DNA from: Gamsiella multidivaricata
Lineage: Eukaryota > Mortierellomycota > Mortierellomycetes > Mortierellales > Mortierellaceae
Direction: 5' to 3'
Length of the DNA stretch: 64,000 nt
Assembly (NCBI RefSeq): GCF_025024155.1
Contig: NW_026251786.1
Coordinates: 103,647-167,646 of the forward strand
How positions within the stretch are numbered: the stretch's first letter is position 1; each line of letters starts with the position of its first letter. A program made the translations under genes and the position numbers. The notes under the pieces were generated by a model that worked only from the letters and a program-made list of their open reading frames with translations, did no database searches and had not been told where the DNA came from. Shown in pieces: positions 1 through 12,090 of this stretch.

Positions 1-48
1 ATAGACAGTTGCTTCTTGTGAGCTCTTTTCGAAAATATTCGATGTGGG

Positions 49-2887
49 TCATTCTTCTTCGTGGCTCGAGGGTAGCGAAGTTGAAGAGCACGATGCTGCT
101 GCTAGCGTGGCTTCGTACTCTTCTGCATACACCTTGACCGCTATCTGCTCCTGCTCAATCACTTGGGCATCCTCATCCATAAAGTCGCTTCTATCTTGTC
201 CTTCGTTTGACCTTGCAGGCACCCGTCCTTTGAGAGACTGCTGTAGCTCCAAGATCTCCTTCTCAATCTGCAGATAGCTTTCTGTATTCCCGAATAAACT
301 CTCGTGGTCCGGGACACTCATGTTGTGGTCCGTATCGGCGTCGCTATACGCCTCTGCAAAATCAAAGTCCCGTACATCTGCCTCGTGGTTCTCCTGCAGA
401 GGCGATGGCGGAGCGTAGAGTGAGTTTGGTGAGTTTGCTTGCTCATGTTCTCCAGATTGAGTCAATGGCGGATACGGCAGCGCAGTATGAGGATGCAGTG
501 GCGAGTGGGGAGACAGAGGCGTTTGGCCAGTATTTGCGCGTGATAAAGCCTCTACAACAGAGACATCGTTCTGGTGCTGCTGCTGGTGTTCCTGATGATG
601 GTTCTGGTCCGATATGCTACGGTCTGATATGCTACGATCCGCCTCCAAGGATACCTGGGCCATGACCGTGGGCGAAAGCGGATCGGATTCAACAGCATTA
701 TTGATAGCGTCGTCCGACGGTTGGGACCTTGGTGGGGTCCAGCGTCTGGCGTCGGGTGAGGTACAGGACTCTGACGGCGAGGAGGCCGTCTGTGAGCTGG
801 CGGGAGCCCTGAAGGTCGAGAACAGGTGGTCATGATTAGGTGAATGCATTGCTGTTGGTGAGGTAGAGGATGAGGAAGCAGGAGAGGCGGAAGTGGTCGA
901 TGCCGCAGCCGATGTAGGAGCTGTGCTTGCGTTCGAGCTGGCTGAGATTGAGGTCGACGACATGGATGCGTATCCAGAGTACCCAACATGATCTGAAGTC
1001 GCTCTTCTGGTACCTAACCCAGTCCGCATATGTAGGTCGCTTGCGCGGCGGCTCGCCATCTCGTTCTTCAAACTTGCCGAATATGCCTTGGCGCGTTCAC
1101 TGGCGCTCATCTGGTTCGGGTCGCGTTCCAGCGATGTGCTGTGGGTCGAATGGCTGGAGATTGTCGATATTCGGTTCGCCTTGGATGCGGGCTCGGTTTT
1201 GGAGAATCGACTCACCGAAGTTGGTCGGGTTGGCTTAGCAGCGTCAGCGTTGTATGAGGCAGGAACAACTCTCTGCGGGCCTCCATTGGTAGCTAGGTTG
1301 ATCGAGGGAGTGCGCTGCAGCATGGAGCTGGGTGTCAGGGCGCTGCTGCTAAGGGGGCGACTTCTCTGAGAAGCCAGGCGCAGGGTTCCATGTCCAGCAC
1401 TATCAGAGGTATCTGCGAGCGAACCAGTCCTGCTGGCTGGTCCATGATTTCGCGTTAGGGTATGATGCTGCTGAGACATGCTTGACTGCAGTTGCTGAGA
1501 CGGAGGCTGCTGTTGATGGTGGTGTTGGTGTTGGGTTATATGGTAGGTATAGGGTTGTGTTGACTGCGAGGTATGCGGGGCAGAGGTGGAGGGCATCTTA
1601 AAGGAGGCGGAAGGTGCATGTTCCGTCATGGCCATCGTTCTTGCTCGCATGGGTCCTGTCCTGCTAGGTCCTGTCCTGCTCAGTCCCGTGGTAAGTTCAC
1701 GGCTCGACTGGTGACGGGGCAACTCTCCTGTATCTCCAAAGCGACCCATAGAGGATGCTGAACGTGCCGTGGATGCAGTTATTGTTCGTGCCTGTGATAC
1801 TGACGATCTAGAATCCGGCAGCAGATATTTCAACACATTCCCTGGTAAAGTCGTAGTGAGACTAGAGAATAGACAGAAAAAAAAAAGAGAAAGAGAGAGA
1901 GAGCGGGTTAATGAAAGGTGAGCAGGGCATGTCGAGATGGACAGAAAGGGAGAGAGCAAACGAGAGCAAAAGAGAAAGCAGTAAAATAGGAACAAGAACA
2001 TGAGCAGAAGAACAAGGTCGAGCTTGCTTTCATTTTTTAGCTCGCTGCGATGACGATAGCAACTACAAGGATGATAGCGAGGGCGATAATGATGATGGAC
2101 GAATAGACATAGTGCAAGTTTTGCAAAAAGGGACTTACATCTGGGCACGGTCAGGAAACTTTTCGGCGTAGACCTTGAAAGACTTTCGACTGGTGTCCCT
2201 AACCTCTGGAGCGGCATCGGAGACACCCTCCTTCAGCACGGGCTCAAAGGCGGCGACGAAGGGCTCGAGATCCTGACTAGGAAATTGCGCAATGCAGGTG
2301 GCAATGAGACCGATGCAGGCAATTCTGAGGGCTTTGTTGTTGGTGATGAAGGCCTGGCAGGCCCTGGGGAGGGTGGTGAGACAGCCGGCGTTGATGATGC
2401 TATTGAGGGCCTTAACTGCACGGCTGACCATGACCTTGTTTGTTCTTGCGCATACTTTGAGAAGCGCGCCTGTGAAGAAGTCGGCAAAATGGAAACCAAA
2501 ATCACGACCCATGGCTGTCGACAGCTTCTCGACCAATTCGCAAGCGGTTCCCGATAAGCGGGTTCTTTCCGTCAAGAGCTAGCAGGAGGCGATAAGATAT
2601 TGTTATAAGTCGGGATTGCAATGAAATAAGATAGGCATCCAGTGACAGCAATGGCATAATGCCATTGTTGATAAGATAGACAGAAGACTTACTGAGTCTG
2701 TAAAAGCCTTGCGATGAGACTTGATGAAGGAGATGAATTCGTGGTTCTGGGCGATGGAGGAGTGGCAGGCAGAGCCGAGACTCTTAATGGCGGCTTCCTT
2801 TGCGGCCCAGTTGTGTTCGGTCTCTGGCTGCTTAAGGACATTGTCGAGGTCATGGTAGTTGAGGTGGGCAGCATTGGTGGCAAGCAT
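49..2887 (-). CDS. CLASP-family microtubule-associated protein (single N-terminal TOG/CLASP_N domain)
   Basis: Three exons, 2887-2693, 2578-2139 and 1807-49, joined in frame to about 797 residues. Residues 1-210 form a HEAT-like alpha solenoid of the CLASP N-terminal type; segments such as LLTERTRLSGTACELVEKL and the VRDTSRKSFKVYAEKFP end are typical of TOG arrays in CLASP/Stu1/Cls1. The rest is low-complexity, rich in Ser, Thr, Gln and His with scattered basic SxIP-like stretches, as expected of a microtubule-binding linker, and a short acidic coiled-coil-like segment closes the protein (ELQQSLKGR). CLASPs stabilise spindle and cortical microtubules at plus ends. Only one TOG-like domain is present, and the usual C-terminal CLASP domain is not evident, so the protein is shorter than yeast Stu1. 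The start at 2887 is the first Met of the domain exon. It is divergent from the sirtuin gene, with 482 bases between them. Confidence 0.8.
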
Positions 2888-3369
2888 GGTCTCTTGATTT
2901 TGATGGGATTGAGTTTTTCAATCGGTTACTCGCTGGGAGAGGAAGAATTGAGCGATCAACCGGCGAAGAGAGTGAGCGATTAAAAGTAAAGGAAAGAGAA
3001 GGGAAGAGAAGAACACTATTATTGTTTAATTGTTTTGGGATAAGATAGCCGTGTGTTGCAGAAGAGCAATAAAAATAAAAATAAAAAGGGCGTAAACAGA
3101 AAAGGATAGGACCGGGAAGATGGAAATGAATGGAAAGGAGGAAGGAAGGAGGGAAGGAGAGATGGAAGGAAGGGAGTGATGGTGTCGATGGATGGATGGC
3201 GGCCTTTGTTGGTAATTAGTTGTGGAAGTAAAGCTAGGACGACGAGTGCTGAGTGGAAGTAAAGGTAATGAATAAAACATGATTCAGTTTTATGTTACTT
3301 TGTACGCCTTCCCTCCCTCCTCTTCCTCCTCCTCCTCCACTCACTCCTTGTTGAATCCAATCGTCCTCA
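2888..3369. promoter_or_regulatory. Divergent intergenic region between CLASP and sirtuin genes
   Basis: A 482-base non-coding stretch that must hold both divergent promoters. It has a strand-biased purine tract (AAGG/GGAAGGA units, about 3110-3180) and a CT-rich stretch (about 3308-3345) just before the sirtuin start. I see no clear TATA box. Confidence 0.4.
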
Positions 3370-4515
3370 ATGCGTCTACGGATTTCCCTCCAGTCGGTCT
3401 CAAAGGCCTTATCGACTGCATCGACTGGCCAAGCAAGAGCGCCGTTCCCGATTGCTGTCCAGGAACTCGCGTCCTTCCTGCGCGACAACAGCCCTAACAT
3501 CGCTGTCCTTACCGGCGCCGGTGTATCAACGGACTCGGCCATCCCAGACTACCGCGGACAGAACGGGACCTACACCCTCAACCCAGACTACAAACCCGTC
3601 TTCTACCAGGCATTCGTCGCTTCGGATGAGGCCAGACATCGCTACTGGGCCCGATCCTTCCTTGGGTTCCCTCCTGTCCTGACAACCGATCCCAATCCAA
3701 CCCACTATGCCCTCGCTGCCTTCCAATCGCCATCCCAAGCACAATTGCAATCGTTAGCATCATCTACAGCTTCATCGTCACCATTATTGGATTCATCACC
3801 AACTCAGGGACCGGCTTCACCTCAATCGAATTCATATATCAGGACTCTAATCACACAGAATGTCGACGGACTGCATCAAAAGGCCGGAACCAAGGATGTT
3901 ATCGAGCTTCACGGGTCCTTGTATCGCGTCAAGTGCATGGCCTGTGGCCATGAGAAGGATCGCGCAGAATTTCAGCGCATTCTGGCTGATCTTAACCCAG
4001 ACTGGAACGACCTGATCCAGTCCCAGACCGCCACCAATCTCTACGCAAGAATGAACGCCGACGGAGATGTTGAGATCAACACTCCAGACCAACAAAAGCT
4101 GCTCTCCAGCTATTCATCCTCCCACAAACTCGACTACCGGACCTTTCAATATCCGACCTGCTCTTGCTGCAGAACCGGCGACTACAAGCCCAGTGTCGTC
4201 TTTTTTGGCGAAAATGTGCCCGCCGACGTCAGGAATCGGTCGCTCCAGACCATTCAGGGAGCAAATGGTCTCCTCGTTATTGGCTCTTCTCTGGCAACCT
4301 TTTCTGCCTATCGATTAGTCAAATTAGCCAAGGACACAGGTATCCCCATAGCCATGATCAACCTCGGCCAGTCGCGAGGTGACTCGCTTGCGGATTTGCG
4401 CTATGACGAATCGAGTACGCAGTTATTGAAGGCAGTCGCGCATGAGCTAGGTTTGGGAGAGATCCAGGGCGCAATAAAGCGCCGCAAGCGCACCTTAAAT
4501 GTTGTCGGATCCTGA
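3370..4515 (+). CDS. SIRT4: Sirtuin, class II (SIRT4-like), probably mitochondrial
   Basis: Single exon, 381 residues. NAD-dependent protein deacylase or ADP-ribosyltransferase of the Sir2 family. Visible motifs in order: TGAGVSTDSAIPDYRG (about 48-63, NAD-binding), TQNVDGLHQKAG (about 163), catalytic His in IELHGSLYRVKC (about 181), zinc cysteines CMAC (about 188) and CSCC (about 260), PSVVFFGENVP and GSSLATFSAYRLV. The STDSAIPDYRG signature is closest to SIRT4 and its bacterial class II relatives. The first 25 residues (MRLRISLQSVSKALSTAST) are basic, hydroxylated and free of acidic residues, consistent with a mitochondrial presequence. A Ser/Pro/Gln-rich insertion (about 118-155) separates the first Rossmann half from the NVDGLH motif and is longer than usual. 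Confidence 0.93.
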   Translation: MRLRISLQSVSKALSTASTGQARAPFPIAVQELASFLRDNSPNIAVLTGAGVSTDSAIPDYRGQNGTYTLNPDYKPVFYQAFVASDEARHRYWARSFLGFPPVLTTDPNPTHYALAAFQSPSQAQLQSLASSTASSSPLLDSSPTQGPASPQSNSYIRTLITQNVDGLHQKAGTKDVIELHGSLYRVKCMACGHEKDRAEFQRILADLNPDWNDLIQSQTATNLYARMNADGDVEINTPDQQKLLSSYSSSHKLDYRTFQYPTCSCCRTGDYKPSVVFFGENVPADVRNRSLQTIQGANGLLVIGSSLATFSAYRLVKLAKDTGIPIAMINLGQSRGDSLADLRYDESSTQLLKAVAHELGLGEIQGAIKRRKRTLNVVGS

Positions 4516-4760
4516 CAACTACACATTCTACACTGCACATATGCATGGCTCATATATGAGAGATGCTGCCTTCTGCCTCCTTATGTTCATATGCATTCGT
4601 GGTCACGTCCTCTTCATCGGAAGGCATTGATAATACAGCGTGATAGATGTATGCGTATATGTATTGTAAAGATAATGCAAGTTCAATGCTATTGGTATGG
4701 ATGCTTCTGCGGCTCTTGCTATTAATATGCACATGCCATGTTGTAGTTGCGCGAAGCATG

Positions 4761-5939
4761 TTAGGATCGAGGAGGATGAATGGACACTCGTTTGCGGACC
4801 GCAAAGAGTCGCGATGGAGTGACCTGGCCCACGAGCCCTACCGCAATCATGCCTAAACCAAGCGCAAAGATCCACTCATGGTTAAAGTTTCTCTTCATCC
4901 AGTTCGTCAGCACCGACAGCCAGAGGGCTGACCACAACACTGCGATCGAGATGTAGCCCGCAACTCGATGGATGCGAATGATCCTCGCATGGCCTATCCA
5001 CTGAAAGATTCTCCGGGGTCCATAGGCTACCGCGATCCCGAAAACAACCTGCAGAAAAAAGATCAACATGGCTGCGCACCCAAAGAGGGCATGGTTCGAG
5101 ACAAAATGTTTCTTCCCCAGTCGGTCCTTGTTGGCATAAATCGCCACAAACCCAGCGAGCGAGAAGACAAAGGCGAAAGTGTGGAGGAGACCATGTAGAG
5201 TTCTGGCGGTCCTTTTTTGGCTTGCTTTCTCGAGCGGCTGGAGAATCAGGATGGCTGTTTCGAGTTTCGAGCCGAAAGAACATGAAAAAGGAACCGAGGA
5301 TCAGTTCAAGTCCAAAGTGACAAAATTGTTCAATTGAGCACTATTAGTGCAAGCCAATGCGATACCTTCAGTAGCAACAAAGCCATAGAGGCCCATGCAG
5401 ATGGGGTGCCAGGAATACGGATAGACCCAAGGCGCCTTGGCAGTGGCGCCAGCCAACGTTCCAAAAAACACCAGAAGGCCTAGTTGAGCAGCAACGGCGA
5501 GTAACATTTGCACGCGACGATTCCGATGACGGTGCGAGTGGTGTCGGTGAGCAGTGGTACCGAGGTCTTGCGTTGCAAGATCGTCGTCGTTGCCTTCGTC
5601 GTTAAGGAGAGAAGAGGACGACGAGGCCGAGGAGGAATCGGTCGAGTGCGCACTGTCACCTTCTTCGGCGTCCGAGTCGGAGTGGTTGACGGAGGAGTTC
5701 TTTTTATTCTTTAGGGGTGATTGCGATTTGTCGAGCGCGTGATAGTCTCGAACATGTGGTCCTTGAACTTGTTGCTGCTGTTGCTGTTGTTGTTGTTGCT
5801 GCTGTGGAGAATATCCAGCAGGGACGGAGGGGACGAGAAAGGGGCTGCTTTCTTCGTCGTTTGTGCTCTTCGTCTTCGGATGATACATCCTGTGGCTTGG
5901 ATGTTGCAGTCGATCTCTGTACCTGAGGATTGAGAGCAT
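4761..5939 (-). CDS. Cytochrome b561-domain membrane protein without a DOMON domain
   Basis: Two exons, 5939-5366 and 5254-4761 (111-base intron), about 355 residues. Residues 1-130 are disordered, with a 12-residue polyglutamine run, an acidic Ser-rich patch and a His-rich stretch. The C-terminal half is a eukaryotic b561 fold with about five to six hydrophobic helices and likely haem-ligand histidines at WHPICMG (H178), LHGLLHT (H212/H215), NHALFG (H245) and RIHRVAGY (H286). Such proteins move electrons across membranes from ascorbate or a similar donor. Many family members carry an N-terminal DOMON domain; none is seen here. MYHPKTK at 5888 is an alternative start. A separate in-frame signal peptide exon further upstream cannot be excluded. 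Confidence 0.82.
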
Positions 5940-7197
5940 GCACCAGCACCAGTTGCAACAGACAAAGTAAAAATACAGGACGATCGGGATAGAGTCATTA
6001 GTAAGTGAATATTAGCTTTGTTCTGGCTGCATTGCGCCCACAGGCAGAGATGTAAAAGAAGCGCAAGAAGGCAGGTTACACCAGGCTAAAAAGAAAAAGA
6101 AAAGGTCGCAGCGCACGCCATGGGAAAGCGGAGGCCATGAAATGACGAGATCAGATAAACACTTTCTGCGGTTGAAATTACTAAGCGACGGAATGGCTAG
6201 TGGTATTTTCATTGCGCCCCTCCTTCTATCCGTAGGTACTCCTATTTCTTTTATTCATTCAGTTGTCTTTCATAACATAGTGGTGCAGTCTTCTTTCCCT
6301 TCAGCATTACTCTCCGAATAAATAAGAGAGAAAAGAACTGTAATTCAACATGCTGCTTACCAAAGGATGAAAAAAAAGTATTGAATGATGGTATCAAATG
6401 AGCAGTGCTGCAGTTGCTATTAAAATACGAAGGAGCCGAGGTGAAAATGGATGGAAAATGGATGGGTGCGAAGTATGGGGCGCAGCTGGAGGAAATAAGA
6501 CGATGAAGAAACAAAGGAGTGGAGTCGGAAAAGAGGATGGAAGAATGAGAAAAAGAGGGGTGGAAAATGTGGGGAGTGTGTGAGAAGAAAGAAAGGAGAG
6601 AGAGAGAGAGAAGAGTGAGGATCAGATATCATTTTAAGCTGTTCATTTGGATTGGATCTGATAAGACAACCGCACCCGTCTCCACTGTTTTTTTCCATGT
6701 TTCATTTCACAATGCATGGGTTCATCAACCTGTTTACACCCAATAATAATGAACGCGAACCATGACCATGCATAGGCATACGCACACGTGCACAAAAAAC
6801 GCGCTCTTCCTCGACGCTCTGCTTTTACGAATACACTCACACACACACAATAATGAACGCGCATTTACATTATGTTTTTCTAGCGTGTGTTGGTACGCAT
6901 TTCTGCGTATGCGGCGGTAGCGAAAGACTGCATCCACGAACACGTCTCCTGTCGCTCTCTGTTACCTATTCCACTCCTGCAACATGAACGCGAATGTGCA
7001 TGTGGATGTGAGCGTATACGCATATATGAAACCAGACTGTCTACCTGTGTATGTACGTGTATGCGTGTATGGTGAATGCCATTTTTTTTGTTTGTCTGTG
7101 TGCAGTGCACATTGCTTCTCCTGCTGTGCTCATCCTCCTTTGCTTTGATTCATCCTCATTTCTTCATCTCATTTTCCTTCATTCCATTTCATTTCCA
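5940..7197. other. Intergenic region, no supported gene
   Basis: About 1.26 kb between divergent genes. It contains purine-rich tracts (about 6420-6620), a short CA repeat (about 6837-6850) and AT-rich stretches. Open frames here are short, antisense to each other and carry no recognisable domain. The segment before 7198 is pyrimidine-rich and probably the leader of the downstream gene. Confidence 0.5.
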
Positions 7198-10100
7198 ATG
7201 TACTCCCCAGGGAGAATGACACCGACCTTGGACCCAGAGTCCGATCCGGCCCTGACGCAGACAATAGCCCACAAGATCGGGGACGAGTGGGTGACCTTTG
7301 ATGTCCCCGTCTCAACCGTCAGCTCCACGGGAGAAACCATTGTCATGCTGCAGCCCATTCTCGACATCTTTCCCGAGACCGTCGCTCTCTGCCGTACCGA
7401 CAGAACCTCGGTCCCCTTCATGACCAACTCGGACGATGTCTTGTATGTGAATACAGATTATCAATCACCAATTGTTGTTTCTGCTTCGACCAATTGAGCT
7501 GCCATTCGAGCGATCTTGACCGCTAATACACTCCCACCTTTTGTTCCTCAGAATGGTGCCAATGCGAGTACTTTACATTGAAGACGAAGTCCTCTTGGTT
7601 GTACCCGCTCACGCGTCAATAACGTCACAGCAATTTCAAACCAGAACATCCTCGCCCTCGCCCATTCTTCCCGAGAGCACATTGCCATCCTTATCCCACA
7701 GTCATACCCCTTGGCCTGTAAACAATCCCTTTGACGCTGCGGCAGACACACATAGCCCGAGGTCCGAGTCCTCTCTGTCCTTTACCTCGGCCTTGTCTGA
7801 TACCGGGCTTGATCATAATGTCTTTGAGCTCCAGTCGCTTGCCGGCACATTATCTGACTCCACACACACTCCAGCTTCAAACTTCTCTCTTTCGACCTTA
7901 CTCCACTTGGGCGCAGCAATATTCGCACAATCGGTTCCCTTGTCAGAACAACCAGTGCCCCGTCTATTTATTATCCTTCCAGACGCCAAACCGAGACATT
8001 GGGACGAAACCTCTCTAGTCAGTGCCACAGCTCCCACATCTTCACATCCAGATGTCCGCGAGCGGGATCCACGGACCTTTCGCCTATACTTTCTGTGCGA
8101 CTGCAGTGAAGGTGCAACCTTCCCCCTCCATATAGAACCTAACACAACGGAACATGGCAATGACAATGGCAATGGCAACGGCGAGGAAAAAATTGATTTA
8201 CGAAATTGCTCCCATATCGCGGACCAACCTGGCTACGAGATCCTGAATATGAAGCAATTCTGTGAACAATTCGGAACCTACACGCTACTGCTCCTTCGAG
8301 TGCTCAAGCACGGCATCTACTCGGTCGAGAAGAGGGGATGCATATCACAGCCCAAGGTTACAGTCCCTCCTCTTTCTCAACGCCAGTATACTGATGTGCT
8401 TCAGCCTTTCACCTGGGAAATCGAGGAACGCGTCTCTACCGCCATCGAAACTCTCGAGAGGATATTAGCGTTCGAGAAAAAACTCGAAGGCATGGACGAG
8501 GCCACACCACCTGCGATCGATCTACGGCGATTATGGGAATGCGTCGAAAGGCTACGGGTCGGAGGAGAGATGTGGGTTGAGAGTATGCGCCGAGTTTCTG
8601 CCCATGATGAGACCACTCGGTGGATCTGCCACGGCCATTACCTATCCACGTTCGACCATCTACGAGAGGACCGCAAATTGCTGATACGGCGATGCAGAGA
8701 GATTCTTGGAAACGAACATGGGAATGGTATCAGCGAACAACTGGACAACAATTGTGCAGACAATAATTCCACATGCGGGTCTAAGGACAAGGCTGTGATC
8801 CTAGACGACCGAAAGAAGCACCTCAGACTCACAAGTGAATTGACAAGTGCCCATGCCAAGCAGTTGGAACTGCTTCTCGGTAACGACTATACGGTTCAGG
8901 AGATGAGCTTAGTCACCTCGCTCTTGAACAAGGATCTTTTGAGCGTCATCACAGATATGATTCTTGGCTCCAATATTGAGCTATGGCACTTATCGCTCGT
9001 ACCCAGGCAAGCAAGCACAATCATCCCTGGAGGAGCTTCATCCGCACCCGCACTGCATCTGTATTCGCACACAAGGGGAGAAGCGAATGCATCATACGAG
9101 TCTATGACGATGTCAGGATCTCAGCCCGATGTGAACCTGGACTGTCATGCAGAGTATTTGAACGGAAATCTGCATTCCATCTGTAGCTTGCTTGTACTTG
9201 ACCGAATCCAGAGCCTTGATATCCCAGATTTCGGCCATGGACTCTTTACCAGTCTGGACCCGAGTGCCGGAGAGTTCCCATACCTGCGCAAGTTGCGCCT
9301 GTGGGGTTCGGATCCTACGGGCACACGCGATGCGGACCGAGCGGAGAGATCTTTGGCCAGTCCATGGAACACCTCCGGCTTAGGTTCTCTGCTAAAGGCA
9401 TTTACCAACTTGACGGAGTTATGCCTCTCAGGTATATTCCTCGGCGACAGTCTGACATCAGCCAAGAATGATCACTCTCACCCACTTACCGAGGTTACAC
9501 AGTCATTATTCTTCCTACCATATCTCTCTGTGCTGGAATTATCATCATGCGGTCTGCTACAGAAGCACTGCGCAGAATTGGCGAGATCGCTGGCCTTGTT
9601 GGATAACCGAATCACCCATCTAGACATACACAATAATTGGATCGAGGACGAAGGCCTCGGAGAGTTATTATGGTCGGTCGGTCAACATCTCTTTGCTCTG
9701 GATGCACGGAACACTGGGTTTGGCGGCGTCAGCGCTTTTGCTCTCGCAAGCATGCTAGAGAGCCACGAACATGAGGTCATGCAAAACCAAATCAGCGGCC
9801 ATGCTAGTCGTAAGGCAATATACCGGATCCTCAAACTGGAAGAGATCACCAATCCACACAGTCAGCTATGGCCAATGGACCCAGCCTTGCGCTCGCTTAT
9901 TCCGAGGACCCCAGACTTGGATATCAACGGTCGTCAGCATCTTGTCCGGGCATTAAAGCTGTTGGAGCCCAAGGAGCTGTGCATTCGCATTGGGCTTGGA
10001 TTTCAGGACGAGGACTTTGCCTCGGCATTCGCAGGAATGAAGAGCCTTGACTGCCTGGAACGCCTTCAGGTATCGAACTCGAACTTTGGGCCACTTGCAG

Positions 10101-10222
10101 CTGCAGCTATGCTCAAGGTGTTCAGGGCGACATCTTGCAGGATAAGTGAGCTCGATATCCAATCAACTTTATTGTCAGAGCGCGCACGGGAGGAAATATT
10201 AGATCAAATACTAAGCTTTTGA
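7198..10222 (+). CDS. Large LRR-containing protein of a Mortierella-type family
   Basis: Two exons, 7198-7442 and 7552-10222, about 971 residues. I recognise the layout from unnamed proteins that are abundant in Mortierella genomes (from memory, not searched). A short N-terminal module is followed by the block PRLFIILPDA...FRLYFLCDC (about 200-260), then a conserved helix-rich part containing GYEILNMKQFCEQFGTY and RWICHGHYLSTFDHLRED. Leucine-rich repeats run from about 610 to 960 (for example LRKLRLWGSD, LTELCLSGIFLGD, LSVLELSSCGL, ITHLDIHNNWIEDEGL, LERLQVSNSNFG), ribonuclease-inhibitor-like in spacing. There is no signal peptide or membrane helix, so it is probably cytosolic. The LRRs suggest a protein-binding or recognition role; the biochemical function is unknown. 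The start is the first Met after the pyrimidine-rich leader; Met at 7216 is possible. Confidence 0.75.
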
Positions 10223-10370
10223 AAAACATGAAGCGATGAAGACAGCGTGGTCTCCTCGATTCATTCTGTAAAAGTCTGCGTCGTGTAGAATGGGGGAGTT
10301 GGTTTTGCAATTATTCATACAAAACCATAAAGTCTATAGAAAACAGGATCAATACTATAACAGCTTTTGG

Positions 10371-11683
10371 TCAAGGGTATGCAGAGGCAGCCATCTTGTA
10401 TTGGCTTCCGTGATTGAAGCTGCCTTGTCCTGCCATTAGGCTGTGGGTCGACTGTTCCTGCTGCAGTCTCAATTCTTCTCTCTCAATCTCGTCTGCGACC
10501 CAAAGAGCGCAGCCCACGATGTTGGTCCAGACAAACAAGAGATTGGCGATCGGGATCATCTCCAGAGCCACTGCCACAGCACCGAACCTGCGGTCAGAGA
10601 ATGAAAAAAAAAAAAAGAGAAAAAAGAGAAAGCGAATGAATATGTGTCTGTTCATTTACGTATCAATGTAGGCCCCAAAATAACATGGGTGTATTGTCAA
10701 GAGCTATCTTCTTACCCAGAGTATTCACTCCTTCGCTGCCATGCCTCGCGTCTGGATTGCAAGACTGAGATGTTGCGGATCTCGGCATCGTAGTGGAATC
10801 GAAGGCCAAAGGTCAGGACCCAGCCATTGATGGTGACAAAAGCCATCTGGCCCAGGACCGGGACGATATTGAAAGGCAGCGTGATGATCAAGACGAGAAT
10901 CTAGATGCCATCAATATACGCAAAGAGAAATAGCTCATGTTAACGAAGTACCCACTTTGAGTCTTTTCTTTTTGGCTGTGTGTGTTCACTTTGTACGGAA
11001 TGCATGTGGAGGGCTTTCTCACAAAAAAATAAAATAGAAAATAGATACGGCGATGTGATGGATCGTCAACATTGGCTGATTACCTGGAAGAGCAAAATCC
11101 ATAGACCGCCCGATACGCCGCGCATGCATTTGACAAGGTCATTGCCCTCGTTCTGTTTGAGAACATGCTTCAATCCTCGCAGCTTCAGAACGCGGTCAAA
11201 GAGACCGTCCTGGTAGATGGGCAGGATAATGAGGTAGAAGAGGATCGATAGTACTGCCACTTCGAGCAACACGAATATAACACACACAATCCTACAGATT
11301 GAACAGGTGGAGTCGTAAGTAGTGTTCTCTGTGTAATATATGTATTCAATGGAAAAAACTGAAGCACGTTTGTACCATGCAACGGCAGCAGGACATTTGA
11401 CTGCGATGAGGGCATGTGCCTGTAGCTTGAGGAGGTAGGCGAATCCGAATATAAGGACGGCCAGACCCCAGAGAATAGTTAGGAGGATGGGGCAGATGAG
11501 GTTGCTGAACAGGGAAGGGTGTCTCAGCATGTAAAAAATCCCTTGGGCTGCACATTCAAAATTGCACGGTCAGCATGAGGTGGGGTGAGTGGGCTGTTGT
11601 TTTACGAATGAGAAAGAAGTGCTGGCTCACTGGATGAGTGTTGTTTCTTTACCAGGATAGGTGGAGGGAATGATGGGCGCCAT
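10371..11683 (-). CDS. EI24/LDS-family integral membrane protein (RRT8/LDS-like)
   Basis: Five exons, 11683-11653, 11547-11376, 11291-11084, 10900-10716 and 10587-10371, all in phase, about 270 residues. The start MAPIIPSTYPAQGIFYMLRH and the sequences ITLPFNIVPVLGQ, INGWVLTFGLRFHYDAEIR and FGAVAVALEMIPIANLLF are typical of the fungal EI24-domain proteins that include yeast LDS1, LDS2 and RRT8, which associate with lipid droplets, ER membranes and spore-wall formation. At least four long hydrophobic segments are visible. The cytosolic C-terminus is short and Gln-rich. The family assignment is secure, but the role in a non-yeast fungus is not known. Confidence 0.85.
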
Positions 11684-11962
11684 GGTTTGGAGGAGGAAGG
11701 AGGAGGATAACGGAGTGAAAAGTGAATGCAATGGAATTGTGCCTGTGCTGGAAGGGAGGGGGGCAGTTGTTATAATTCCGGTTTCAGTGCCAGGCACAGC
11801 CACAAATGGCTGTTGTTTGGCATTTTTCTTAGTCTTATCTCCTCCTGATTGATTGGCTGTTCGAGACTATGCAAGAAGACCGCATTGTGTGCAAAAGAGG
11901 AGAAGACCCATCTCCTCGTCAAAAGCAACCTGCACCTGTCCAGCACAATTATCGCTAGAAAG

Positions 11963-11995
<33 letters not shown>

Positions 11996-12090
11996 CGAAA
12001 AGATGCATCAATGGCTGTGTCAGCTCGCCTGTTCTTTCGACTATTAGTCCTAGCAGCATTCGCTCGACCAGCTTAGCGCGCTCAGCGCTC
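11684..12090. other. Intergenic region with long poly(A)
   Basis: About 400 bases upstream of the EI24-family gene and downstream of the RPA-interacting protein gene. It includes a run of about 28 A (about 11962-11988). No coding signal. Confidence 0.5.

Noticed and set aside
44..665. + strand frames opposite the CLASP last exon
   Set aside because: Antisense shadows of the Ser-rich coding region.
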